A stretch of 53,292 bases of DNA from an uncultured Chryseobacterium sp. (GTDB lineage: Bacteria; Bacteroidota; Bacteroidia; Flavobacteriales; Weeksellaceae), in NCBI GenBank assembly GCA_913778275.1, contig CAJYWN010000014.1, positions 1 to 53,292 of the forward strand, written 5' to 3'. The notes beneath the pieces were generated by a model, which ran no database searches, was not told the origin of the DNA, and saw only the letters and a program-made list of their open reading frames with translations. Below are positions 8,659 to 18,700 of the stretch, piece by piece. Position numbers and translations under genes: made by a program. Position 1 is the stretch's first letter; every line of letters begins with the position of its first letter.

Positions 8659-8746
8659 TTGTTATTAAATATTTTTCCTTTCAAAATTACTTAAAATAAA
8701 TTAATATGATGACTTGTAAAACCATATACATTTATCTTGATATTAG

Positions 8747-8783
8747 CCTTAATCTTAACCTCAACCTTTATTCTTAACCTCAA
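8747..8783. repeat. Right arm of inverted repeat and short direct repeats before ruvB
   Basis: CCTTAATCTTAACCTC at 8747-8762 is the inverted partner of 8392-8407. It runs into two tandem copies of TCTTAACCTCAA about 19 bases apart. With the left arm it frames the four-helix-bundle remnant. The repeats end just before the ruvB promoter region. Confidence 0.5.
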
Positions 8784-8789
8784 TTTTCC

Positions 8790-8797
8790 TATCTTTA
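8790..8797 (+). promoter_or_regulatory. Possible -7 box for ruvB
   Basis: TATCTTTA differs from the TAnnTTTG consensus only at the last base and lies 20 bases before the ruvB start at 8818. No clear -33 TTG is seen, because the sequence upstream is the repeat tract at 8747-8783. Confidence 0.35.
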
Positions 8798-8817
8798 CAC
8801 TAAATGAAAATGAATTA

Positions 8818-9840
8818 ATGCCTGATTTTTTACATCCGGATAAAGACAACTATTCCCGTGAAGAGCTTGCACAGGAAGAACAGATCCGTCCGCAGAGTTT
8901 TAAAGACTTTGCAGGACAGAGAAAAACGCTGGAAAATCTCGAAGTTTTTGTAACCGCTGCGAAAAAACGTGGCGGAGCGCTGGATCATGTATTGCTTCAT
9001 GGTCCGCCCGGACTTGGAAAAACGACTCTGGCCAACATTATCGCCAATGAACTTGGGGTAAACTGCAAAATTACCTCAGGTCCCGTACTGGATAAGCCGG
9101 GAAGCCTTGCCGGATTACTGACTAATCTTGAAGAGAACGATGTTCTTTTTATCGATGAGATCCACCGCTTATCTCCTGTTGTGGAAGAGTACCTGTATTC
9201 TGCCATGGAAGATTATAAAATCGATATTATGCTGGAAACCGGCCCAAATGCGAGAAGCGTTCAGATTGGGTTAAATCCTTTCACATTGGTAGGCGCCACT
9301 ACAAGAAGCGGGATGCTTACCAAGCCGATGCTGGCAAGATTCGGGATCCAGAGCAGGCTTGAATACTATACCATCGAGCTCTTATCGATGATTATACAGA
9401 GAAGTTCCAGGGTTTTGGGAGTAAAAATTTATGAAGATGCTGCCATTGAAATTGCCCGAAGAAGCCGCGGAACTCCAAGAATTGCCAACGCTCTCCTGAG
9501 AAGGGTGCGTGATTTTGCAGAAATCAAAGGAAACGGAGAAATTGAAATCAACATTACCAGATATGCTCTTGATTCATTGAATGTGGATGAATTCGGACTT
9601 GATGAGATGGATAATAAGATTATGCGGGTCATGATTGAAAATTTCAAAGGAAAACCTGTAGGAATTTCTGCGCTGGCAACATCTATCGGGGAAAATCCGG
9701 AGACGCTGGAAGAAGTGTATGAACCTTTTTTAATTCAGGAAGGCTTTATCATCAGAACGCCAAGAGGACGTGAAGTGACGGATAAAGCGTACAAACATTT
9801 AAACATTTCCAGACCCAAAAATCCGGGAGAACTTTTCTGA
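8818..9840 (+). CDS. ruvB: Holliday junction branch migration ATPase
   Basis: This hexameric AAA+ motor works with RuvA and RuvC to move and resolve Holliday junctions. Walker A ([11 protein letters not shown]), Walker B (LFIDEIHR), sensor 1 ([10 protein letters not shown]) and the arginine-finger region (KPMLARFG) are intact. A C-terminal winged helix ends in [15 protein letters not shown]. The frame is open to 8737, but the ATG at 8818 gives the normal start [10 protein letters not shown] and 340 residues. The upstream codons translate repeat DNA. ruvA and ruvC are not in the window. Confidence 0.97.
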   Translation: MPDFLHPDKDNYSREELAQEEQIRPQSFKDFAGQRKTLENLEVFVTAAKKRGGALDHVLLHGPPGLGKTTLANIIANELGVNCKITSGPVLDKPGSLAGLLTNLEENDVLFIDEIHRLSPVVEEYLYSAMEDYKIDIMLETGPNARSVQIGLNPFTLVGATTRSGMLTKPMLARFGIQSRLEYYTIELLSMIIQRSSRVLGVKIYEDAAIEIARRSRGTPRIANALLRRVRDFAEIKGNGEIEINITRYALDSLNVDEFGLDEMDNKIMRVMIENFKGKPVGISALATSIGENPETLEEVYEPFLIQEGFIIRTPRGREVTDKAYKHLNISRPKNPGELF

Positions 9841-9876
9841 GAAAAGACAGATAATACCTTATGATCAGGCGTCAAC

Positions 9877-9899
9877 AAAATATTACTTAAAATATTTTT
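9877..9899 (+). terminator. Weak AT-only hairpin after ruvB
   Basis: AAAATATT and AATATTTT form a perfect stem with a six-base loop followed by Ts. With no GC pairs it would be a poor terminator. It is noted because no better one lies between ruvB and the next gene. Confidence 0.3.
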
Positions 9900-9956
9900 T
9901 AGGTTGCCCCGAAAATCTTATTTTTCAGAAAATAAACAAACATTATAAATCTTAAT

Positions 9957-10823
9957 ATGAAACTATATCCAATACAGTGCGGAAAATTTAAACTGGATGG
10001 CGGCGCCATGTTCGGGGTCGTCCCAAAGAGTCTGTGGGAAAAAACGAATCCTGCAGACGAAAGAAACCTGATTGAGCTGGGAACACGCTCCCTGCTTGTA
10101 GAAGATGGCAAAAAGCTGATCTTAATTGACTGCGGGCTGGGAAATAAGCAGGACGAAAAATTCTTCAGCCATTATTCGCTTTGGGGAGATGACACTTTAG
10201 ATAAAAATTTAAAAAAATATGGTTTCGTAAGAGAAGATATTACTGATGTTTTCCTTACGCACCTTCACTTCGATCACTGCGGCGGCGCGATTGAGTGGAA
10301 TGACGACAGAACGGGTTACCGACCGGCCTTCAAAAACGCACAGTTCTGGACCAATGAAAACCACTGGAAATGGGCAACAGAGCCTAATGCGAGAGAGAAA
10401 GCCAGCTTTTTAAAAGAGAATATTATTCCGATCCAGGAAAGTGGCCAGCTTAATTTTTTACCTCTTCCGACAACCGGCAATTATGGTTTTGCACCTGATC
10501 TTAAAATGGATGTTATTTTTGTTGACGGCCATACGGAAAAGCAGATGCTTCCTGTTATTCAATACCAGGAGAAAACCATTGTTTTTGCGGCGGATCTTAT
10601 TCCTACGGCAGGACATATCAATCAGGTTTATGTAATGGGCTATGATACAAGACCCCTTCTGACTCTTGAGGAGAAAGGTAAGTTCCTAAAGCAATGTGTA
10701 GACAACGAATACCTGTTGTTTTTTGAGCATGATGCCCACCATGAACTGGCAAGTCTTAAGATGACGGAAAAGGGAGTAAGACTTGATGAGACGTTTAGTT
10801 TTAATGATGTTTTCGGATATTAA
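9957..10823 (+). CDS. MBL-fold metallohydrolase (lactonase-like)
   Basis: This is a cytoplasmic metallo-beta-lactamase-fold hydrolase of 288 residues. The metal-binding motif HLHFDHCGG supplies His102, His104, Asp106 and His107. The later His and Asp ligands are in FVDGHTEKQM, FAADLIPTAGH and the C-terminal FFEHDAHHEL. The layout resembles the AttM/AiiA-like lactonase branch, but the substrate is unknown and a quorum-quenching role should not be assumed. It lies 8 bases upstream of coaE and is probably cotranscribed with it. Confidence 0.85.
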   Translation: MKLYPIQCGKFKLDGGAMFGVVPKSLWEKTNPADERNLIELGTRSLLVEDGKKLILIDCGLGNKQDEKFFSHYSLWGDDTLDKNLKKYGFVREDITDVFLTHLHFDHCGGAIEWNDDRTGYRPAFKNAQFWTNENHWKWATEPNAREKASFLKENIIPIQESGQLNFLPLPTTGNYGFAPDLKMDVIFVDGHTEKQMLPVIQYQEKTIVFAADLIPTAGHINQVYVMGYDTRPLLTLEEKGKFLKQCVDNEYLLFFEHDAHHELASLKMTEKGVRLDETFSFNDVFGY

Positions 10824-10831
10824 GATCAACT

Positions 10832-11467
10832 ATGGAAGAACTACATTCAGAAAGTCAGAAAGTGGAGCCGGAACCATTATCCTCACCCAAAATTATCGGC
10901 CTCACTGGGGGAATAGGATCCGGAAAGACTACCGTTGCAAAATTTATTGAGGAATTCGGGTTCCCGGTGTATTATTCTGATGAAAGAGCAAAAGATATCG
11001 TGAACGAAAATGAAGCGCTGAAATCAAAAATCAAAGAACTTCTCGGTGAAGAGGCATACGATGAAAATGGCTTGTATAACAGGAAATTTGTCGCTGAAAA
11101 GGTATTTAACAACAAGGATCTTCTTGAAGAGTTAAATCATATTATTCATCCTGCGGTACGCATTGATTTTGAAGACTGGGTAAAGAAGCAGACCAAATAT
11201 TTAATTTTTAAGGAAACAGCTTTATTGTTTGAGCTGAAACTTAACAGAGAATGCTATAAATCTATTTTGGTAACCGCAGAAGATAATATCAGGATGAAAA
11301 GAGTCATGGACAGGGATGGTAAAACCTACCGAGAGGTACAGGCCATCATGGAAAAACAGTTGCCCGAAAAAGATAAGATCAAACTGGCAGACTGCATTAT
11401 TTACAACAACACCAATCTGGAAGATTTAAAAGAACATACTGAAAAGGTCATTTTTGACATTGAATAA
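10832..11467 (+). CDS. coaE: Dephospho-CoA kinase
   Basis: This enzyme phosphorylates dephospho-CoA at the 3'-hydroxyl of its ribose, the last step of coenzyme A synthesis. The P-loop GLTGGIGSGKTTVA lies at about residues 24-37, after a polar N-terminal extension of some 20 residues not found in short homologues. The motifs YYSDERAKDIV and HPAVR follow, and the LID region is VMDRDGKT. The total is 211 residues. An internal start closer to the P-loop has no ATG, so I keep 10832. A hairpin terminator follows immediately. Confidence 0.94.
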   Translation: MEELHSESQKVEPEPLSSPKIIGLTGGIGSGKTTVAKFIEEFGFPVYYSDERAKDIVNENEALKSKIKELLGEEAYDENGLYNRKFVAEKVFNNKDLLEELNHIIHPAVRIDFEDWVKKQTKYLIFKETALLFELKLNRECYKSILVTAEDNIRMKRVMDRDGKTYREVQAIMEKQLPEKDKIKLADCIIYNNTNLEDLKEHTEKVIFDIE

Positions 11468-11473
11468 AATAGA

Positions 11474-11504
11474 AAACCCGCTGAATACTCAGCGAGTTTT
11501 TTTG
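11474..11504 (+). terminator. Rho-independent terminator after coaE (bidirectional)
   Basis: CCGCTGA / TCAGCGA forms the stem core with a four-base loop. It is flanked by AAAA on the left and seven Ts on the right, with one mismatch near the base of the stem. coaE and the - strand gene at 11529 converge here. Confidence 0.85.
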
Positions 11505-11528
11505 TTTTCAAATTAAATTAAAAAAAGT

Positions 11529-12077
11529 TTAGAAATCATATCCTAATTTAAAGCTAATTTCAGGTATGACTTGCAAATCATAATCTTCTTTCAGAATTTT
11601 ACCAATGCCTAATCCTAATCTTAACTCATAATTAAAGTTTTCTGAAAAATTTCTTCTTAAACCCCAATTGGGTATTATAGCTAAAGTCGGATTTACATGA
11701 ATGTCTTTTGTATTCGAAATAACAAACCAATCAGGTATATATTCTAACTTCGCTGATAGATAATTACCTGAATTGTTTTTGATTCTTTTCCCATTATTTG
11801 ATCTTTTCTCTAAATTATAGTACCATTTTGGAGAAAGAGAAATTGCGGGAGCAAGTGCAAATCCTGTTTTTGAATATAAGTCTCCTCCCCATATAGATGG
11901 GTAAAGTGATACTTCGCTACGCAAACTTAAACTTTCATCTAAGCGAGTTTCGTTATATATATTTGCTCCAAAAAAGCCTATCTGAATACCAGTTAAGTTT
12001 TTTTCAAGACTTATTTTTTCTTGTGCAGCTCCAAAAACACTTGTTATTATTGATAAAGCCAAAACAAATTTTCTCAT
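11529..12077 (-). CDS. Exported beta-barrel-like protein, unknown function
   Basis: I do not recognise a family. The 182 residues start with a signal peptide (MRKFVLALSIITSVFGAAQ, cleavage after about residue 18). Alternating hydrophobic segments follow, and the protein ends in aromatic ISFKLGYDF, typical of outer-membrane barrels with a terminal Phe. Segments such as NYELRLGLGIGKI and LSAKLEYIPDWF look like barrel strands. It lies one base after a small lipoprotein gene, so the two are cotranscribed. Its location in the outer membrane is inferred from the signal and the terminal strand. Confidence 0.65.
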   Translation of the reverse strand: MRKFVLALSIITSVFGAAQEKISLEKNLTGIQIGFFGANIYNETRLDESLSLRSEVSLYPSIWGGDLYSKTGFALAPAISLSPKWYYNLEKRSNNGKRIKNNSGNYLSAKLEYIPDWFVISNTKDIHVNPTLAIIPNWGLRRNFSENFNYELRLGLGIGKILKEDYDLQVIPEISFKLGYDF

Positions 12078-12078
12078 A

Positions 12079-12453
12079 CTATTTTTTATTAATTGTGAAA
12101 TTTCCAGAAATATACGAATTAGAAGATTCTAGCTTTTTCCATTTGCCTTTTACCGGAGCGGATGTATTAAGAATTCCGGAAAAGTAATATTTATTAGGCG
12201 TATTAATATCAAACTTTCCATCAAAGGCAACATAACCCTGAAATTTTTCTGATACATTGTTTGATGAAAATACTAAAATACCATTTATTGTTCCTTCCTT
12301 TTCAACAATAAAATCTATTGTTCCAGTGTTACCTCCATCAAAGTCCCCTCCCCACTCTCCCTGATAGGAAGAGTTTAATTGCCTTTTACTTTCTTCATCA
12401 GAAATACAAGCAACAAAAAAGAGAAAAAATAATAAAGCACTTTTAATCATCAT
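12079..12453 (-). CDS. Small predicted lipoprotein
   Basis: This is a 124-residue protein of no recognised family. It has a short hydrophobic N-terminus (SALLFFLFFVAC) with a Cys near residue 16, consistent with a lipoprotein signal although the lipobox (FVAC) is not perfect. The rest looks like one beta-rich domain, with GEWGGDFDGGNTGTIDF and a later GKFDINTPNKYYFSG. The short gap to the gene at 11529 indicates an operon. Such pairs of small envelope proteins are common and poorly studied in Bacteroidota. Confidence 0.6.
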   Translation of the reverse strand: MMIKSALLFFLFFVACISDEESKRQLNSSYQGEWGGDFDGGNTGTIDFIVEKEGTINGILVFSSNNVSEKFQGYVAFDGKFDINTPNKYYFSGILNTSAPVKGKWKKLESSNSYISGNFTINKK

Positions 12454-12681
12454 ATGTTGTTTAATTTAATAATATTAAAGTATGGATAAGCCTTAATACA
12501 CTTATATTTCATAAGCTAAATCAGGTTTATCCTAATACTTAAATATTTATAGCTGTAAAGATAATTATTGTATTAACAAAATACGATCAACGATCTCAAA
12601 ATTATATTATGATAACTTTCTTGAATGATTTCTTATCAATCGCTTCAAAAAGATGAAAATACGTTTACCATCTAAGACAAA

Positions 12682-12713
12682 AAAAACAGGCCCCCATTAC
12701 TGAGAGCCTGTTA
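12682..12713 (-). terminator. Terminator after the 2149-aa metallopeptidase gene
   Basis: On the - strand, AACAGGC and GCCTGTT pair around a loop of about 13 bases and are followed by a run of Ts. It lies just beyond the stop of the gene at 12736. The rest of 12454-12735 shows no gene or other clear signal. Confidence 0.8.
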
Positions 12714-12735
12714 AGTGGATTAATAATTAAATGAT

Positions 12736-15700
12736 TTATTCTTTTATGAATTTCTTCTGAGCGGTAATCTCATTTCCATCCTGAATATCGATCACATAAA
12801 CCCCATTTATCAGGGCGTGTACATCAATCTTATTATTCAGAATAATTCCGCTTGACACCAATTGTCCTGCTGCATTGTAGATCTTATAATTCGCTTTTTT
12901 GCTGATATTTTTCACATACAATACTGAACTAACCGGGTTAGGATAGATTAAGATATCCGTCTGGTTAATCGGGTTAGGAACAGGAAGTTTAGAAATTCTT
13001 ACTGTATAATCTTCTACTTCCCCATTAGGGATGTTTGTACAGTTCACCGGAATAGCATCTTTTGCCAACGCCACTCTCATTACTACGTATTTGTAGTCTG
13101 TTAAGCTGATGAAAGCGTCTGCCGGTACAGTGAACGTTCCGCTCACAGTAGCATCTGTATTCGGAGCAACAGCCATTACTCTTTCATTGATATCGAAGTA
13201 TCCGTTTCTGTTGAAATCGATCCATACAGCGACTCCGGCTTCAGTGTTTCCTGAAAGTTTTTTATCAATGGTAATCTGGTTGTTTGAGGACCCCTGAACC
13301 AATTCTATAAACTTAGCAGAAACGCCTGTATAATCGGTATAGTTGGAAGCTCCTGATGCATTTTCCATTACAGGTTTACCATTTGGCGTAACCTTAACTT
13401 TCGAAACATATCCTGCAGTGGATGAAGCTGCTGACATCTGACAGTATACAATGGTAGGAGTTGTGAAGAAATACGGCAGCGTATATGTTCCCGGTGTTCC
13501 GCTACATACATTGGCAACCTGTAATTCATACTGTGTCAATTCCAATAATCCTGTCAGTGTAATGGTATTTGTATTTGAAGTTACTGTTGTCCAGCTTGGA
13601 ATACCCACTTTTCTATATCTTAGGATATAAGTTGCTCCAGGGAACGGATCCCACACTACTACAGCTGTTGTAGGAGTAAGATTGGTAATCGTTAATCCAG
13701 GAGGCGGCAATTCACATGTTCTTTCTGTCGTAAATACTTTAGGATTAGACCACGTGTTCACCGTTGTTTCTCCGTTACATTTATTAGCAACCTGTACCTC
13801 ATAGGTAGTATAAGGGCTTAAACCGGTAAGAGTATAAGTGTTTAAAGGTGCTGCAGTAATATTTACCGTAGTCCATGTAGTAGTTCCGGTGATTCTGTAT
13901 CTCAATACATAAGTCGCACTTGCTACAATAGGAGACCAGCTTACTACCGCAGTGGTTGCTGTCACTGTACCTATAGTTACATTCGGAGGTGTAGGATCAC
14001 ATCTCGTTGTGAATGTCTGAATTGGTGTAAATGTTCCCGGTGTTGCTCCACAACTTGCAGCAATCTGTACTTCATAAGTCGTTGCAGGCGTTAATCCTGT
14101 AAGTGCCAATGGCGGGTTTCCGGTTAATGTAGAAGCCACCACTTGTGACCAAGTTCCTGTACCAGCTACTCTGTATCTTACAATAAAGGTAAGGCCTCCC
14201 GTAGGAACTGTCCAGGTAACGTTAGCAGATACATGGGTAATTGTGTTGAATGTTATATTGGTTGGCGCAGTGGTTCCACATGGTCTCAGTTTCACCGCGT
14301 AATCTTCAACTTCCCCATTTACGGCATTCTGACACATTACAGGAGCGCTTGTACGCTTAAGAACCACCCTCATTGTAGTATTAAGATTCCCGTTATATGC
14401 ATTTGCAGGAACACTGAACAATGCTGTTACAGGGCTGGTTGTACTCGCCGCAGAAGCCATAATCTGCTCTGAAGCTTCAAAGACTCCGTTTCTGTTAAAA
14501 TCAATCCAGGCAGACACCGCATCATTTTGCGTTGCCCCTTTAGATACTGAAATTTGATTTCCAGTGGATCCTATCTCCAGATTAATTAATGTAGCCGGAG
14601 TTGTATAGCTGATATAGTTGGTCTGAAGAGAGGTATTGCTCATTGGAGGAATACCCGGATTTACTGAAGTTACCGTAACGTTAGAAATAAAATCAGTTGT
14701 TCCCGTACCCGTCATATTACAATAGCTAATCGGTGGTGTCGTAAATGGTGTAGAAGGAGACCAAGGACCTTGAGTTCCACCACAGATGGTAGCAACCTGT
14801 ACTTCATAAGCCGTTTGCTCTGTAAGACCTGTAATATTAAAGCTGTTTCCAGTGATTGGTAAAGGAGAAACATTCCATGCTCCTACCGGATTGGTTGTTC
14901 TCCATCTTACAAGATAAGTAGCACCCGTAGAGGAAATCCAAGATATGGTTGCGGTAGTAGCAGTAAGATTTGACACGGTAATTCCTGTAGGAGCAGCCGT
15001 TGTACAAGGCTGGATATCGATGAATTTCACTTGATAATCCTCAACTTCTCCGTTACTTGTAAGTGGTGAACATGCATCTGCTGGTGTAAGGAAATATACA
15101 ATAACACGCATTTTCACTTTATTTGTTCCCGCATACGCTCCTGCAGGAACAGGGAATGTTGCTGTAACCGGTGTTGTGTTAGAGTATCCAAGATTCATAA
15201 TTCTTTCACCCCCTGCTACCGTTGTCGGATTATTATTAAATATTCCGTCACCGTTAAAGTCTATCCATGCATACGTAGAATAGGTACTCGACAGGATTGT
15301 TCTTCCAACAGAAAGTACATTATTGGTAGAGTTTCTTGCTAATGTGATGATTTTAGCAGGATCATTAGAATAATCAGTATATGTACTTGCTCCAGAGTTG
15401 TTAGACATTGTAGGAGTAGCTGTACCTGTTACCGTAATATTATTAATAAATCCATCACTAACCGTTGCTGTACCTGAGTTACAATACGATATAGCAGGCG
15501 TTGTAAAGTTTACTGAAGGAGACCATGCTCCTGTAGTTCCGCCGCAGGTAGTTGCTACCTGTACTTCATAGGTAGTTGAACCATTCAGGTTGATAATTGT
15601 ATAAGGGTTTGTTGCAGGGGCAATAGTTGTCCAAGCCCCGGTACCGGTTCTGTATCTTAAAGAATAGGTAGCTCCCGTAGCATTAATCCATGAAACTAAA

Positions 15701-18700
15701 GCTGTAGAAGCTGTGATATTCGAAACAACAATTGGCGATGGTGCTGCTGTTGTACAAGGTGCAAGATCAATGATCTTAACGGCATAATCTTCAATCTCTC
15801 CATTGGCTACCGTTGCACAAGGATCGGTGATACTGCTGGTAGAGAAGATTACTCTCATTCTTAAAGTCAGTGGTCCGTTATATGAAGTTGCGGGAACTGT
15901 AAATGTAGCACTTATCGGAGTAGTTGTATTCGCTGTAGTACTGATTACCCTTTCCGTTGTTTCAAAAATTCCGTTTCTGTTGAAATCAATCCATGCTCCA
16001 ACCGCTAATGAAGAAGTCGTTGTTGTTAACCATGATTTTGAAACAGAAATACTGTTGTTTGTAGAGTTGCGAACTAATGTAACTAATTTAGCAGGATCTG
16101 CAGAATAGTTTGTATATGTATTTGCTCCTGAATTGTTACTCATCACATATGAGTTGGTAGGAGTAACCGTTACATTAGAAATATATCCGTTGGTATTATT
16201 GTTTGAAGTGATTGTACAATAAGATACCTGAGGCGTTGTAAACTGATAAGGTGCCGTAAATGTTCCTGTAGTACCCGAACATACATAAGCAACCTGCACT
16301 TCATAGGAAGTCTGCTCAGTTAAACCATTAATGGTATAGGCATTTGCTGTTAACGGAACCGTGGTCCAAGTTGTCGAGCCAACCGGTCTGTATTGTAATA
16401 CATAAGTAGCTCCAGCTGCCGGATCCCACATTACATAAGCAGAAGTTGCCGTAAGGTTGGTAACCGTAAGGTTTAACGGTGCATTACTTGTACAAGGAAT
16501 TGGCTGGATTAATTTTACAGCATAGTCTTCCACCTCACCAAATAAGAAACTTGTACACATTACAGGAGAAGTATTATACTGCATTACTACCCTCATTCTG
16601 GTTGTAGAAGGACCGTTGTAGGCATTTGCAGGAACAGGGAAAGTAGCTGAAACCGGGGTGGTTGTATTAGCCGGAGAGTTCATTACCTGCTCGGATGTTT
16701 CAAAAACACCGTTTCTGTTGAAATCGACCCAAACACCTACTGCTTCATTGAAGGTAGCTCCTGTCCAGAATTTGGTAACTGATACCGTGTTATTTGCAGA
16801 TCCTATAACAAGATTTACAAGTGCGCTTGGTGTAGTTGTGTAATCTGTGTAGGTAGAACCCCCAGAATTATTGCTCATTACAGCAGCACCGTTTGGTGTT
16901 ACCGTAACATTAGAGATATATTCGTCATTAAAGTTACTTGACGACATGTTACAGTAGTTAAGACCTAATGTCGTAAAGTTTGTTGAAGCAGAGAAAGCCC
17001 CCTGAACTCCGTTACAAACGGTAGCAACCTGCACTTCGTACTGAACCCCGTCGGTTAACCCTGTAAGGTTTACAGAGTTTCCTGCAGAAGTAACAGTAGT
17101 CCAAGTAGTACTTCCTACGGGACGATACTGAATTACATACGTTGCATTTGCAGTGGCAGTCCATGATACAGTAGCGGTCGTTTGCGTAACGGCAGATACG
17201 GCAATACCTGCCGGAGCTGCGCCTGTACAGCTTGCCAAAGTCGTTACTGTAGCACTTCCAATAGCATAGAATACATTTCCTATGGAACTTACCCTGATTT
17301 TAACGGTTCCTCCTACGGTAAGCCCTGTAAGTGTTAAAGACTCGTTTCCGTCGTTAGCGGTAGAAGCAGATGCCACTGTCCAGGTAACTCCGTTATCGGT
17401 TGTATAATCAATTTTTACATTGGCTACATTGTACGGTGCTGCAGTAGTATTGACAACATCCCATGTAACAGCAGTTGGCGCATTGTTATATGCAGTTGTC
17501 GAAGTTACTTTAAAAGGTCCGTCGTTTCCTACCACGATCTGCTGATCGGCAAATTGCGTCTGTTGTTGAGTAGGAAAAGGATTATTGTCTCTTACCGTTA
17601 CTCTGAAATTTGTAGTTCTCGCAACTGTAGAAACAGATTCCCAACCATTATTCGAGTTATTTAAAACACCCGCTAAAACCGATGATAATTTAGGGAAATA
17701 TCTTGTAGGGCTGATAGTGGGATTGAATGATCTGAACGTAGCTCCGCTTGCCGTTGTTCCGAGATTATTTTTATTGATGGTAACATTCGTATTATCTACC
17801 TGTTCCCAACAATAAGTCATCGGGTCGTTTTCAGCATCTGTTGCGGAGGCTGTTAGTACAAATGCCGTTCCTTTAGGAATATTATAGGTAGATAAAGCAG
17901 CAATTACGGGTGGATTATTTGTAATTGGAGTTTCTATATCACAAGTTTTACTAATTAAATTAGCCTGAATCTGGCCAATACTTCCAGCATGAAAATATGC
18001 ATCTGAATGTGGCTGAACATCAGTATTTGCTCCTGTAATACCTGCATATCCCATAATTGTTGATCCAGATCCAGGTTCCATTTGCACAGGATTCCCTTGA
18101 AGCTGATGAGAAAATGTATGATTGCCTCCTAATTGGTGCCCCATTTCGTGAGCTACATAGTCAATATCGAAATTATCTCCCTGCGGAATGCCATCTGCAG
18201 GAGATGTAAACCCTGATCCTTTACCATTTGGCACACCCGTCGTAGGATCTATACAAACACAACCGATACATCCTGCATTACCACCACCACCTGAGGCACC
18301 AAATAAATGTCCTATATCATAATTAGCATTTCCAACATTTGCAGTAAGCGTAGTTTGTAACTCTCCATTCCATATCCCTCCCACTCCTGTTGCTGCGGGA
18401 GAATACGGATCTGTAGCAGGATTAGTGTAAATTACATTTGGAAAATTTTGTAAAATCAAATGCAAAGCAAAATCCTTTTCAAAAACTCCATTTACTCTAG
18501 TCAGAGTAGCATTAATAGCTGTTAAAGCTCCTGCAACTGTACCACCAAAGTACTGAGTATATTCACCGGTAACTGACATTACCAATCTCATAGTTCTATA
18601 CTTCTTGTCTGAATTTTTAGCAAAGTTTGTTGTCTGATTTGCGAATGATTTTCCACTTTGATAAAGTTTATCTATTTCTTGCTTAGATAGTTGATCCTCG

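Noticed and set aside
13000..17200. Regularly repeated DNA that might be taken for a repeat array
   Set aside because: The repeats are the FN3 and GEVEDY protein modules of one continuous reading frame; units are long, degenerate and coding, so this is not a CRISPR or satellite array.
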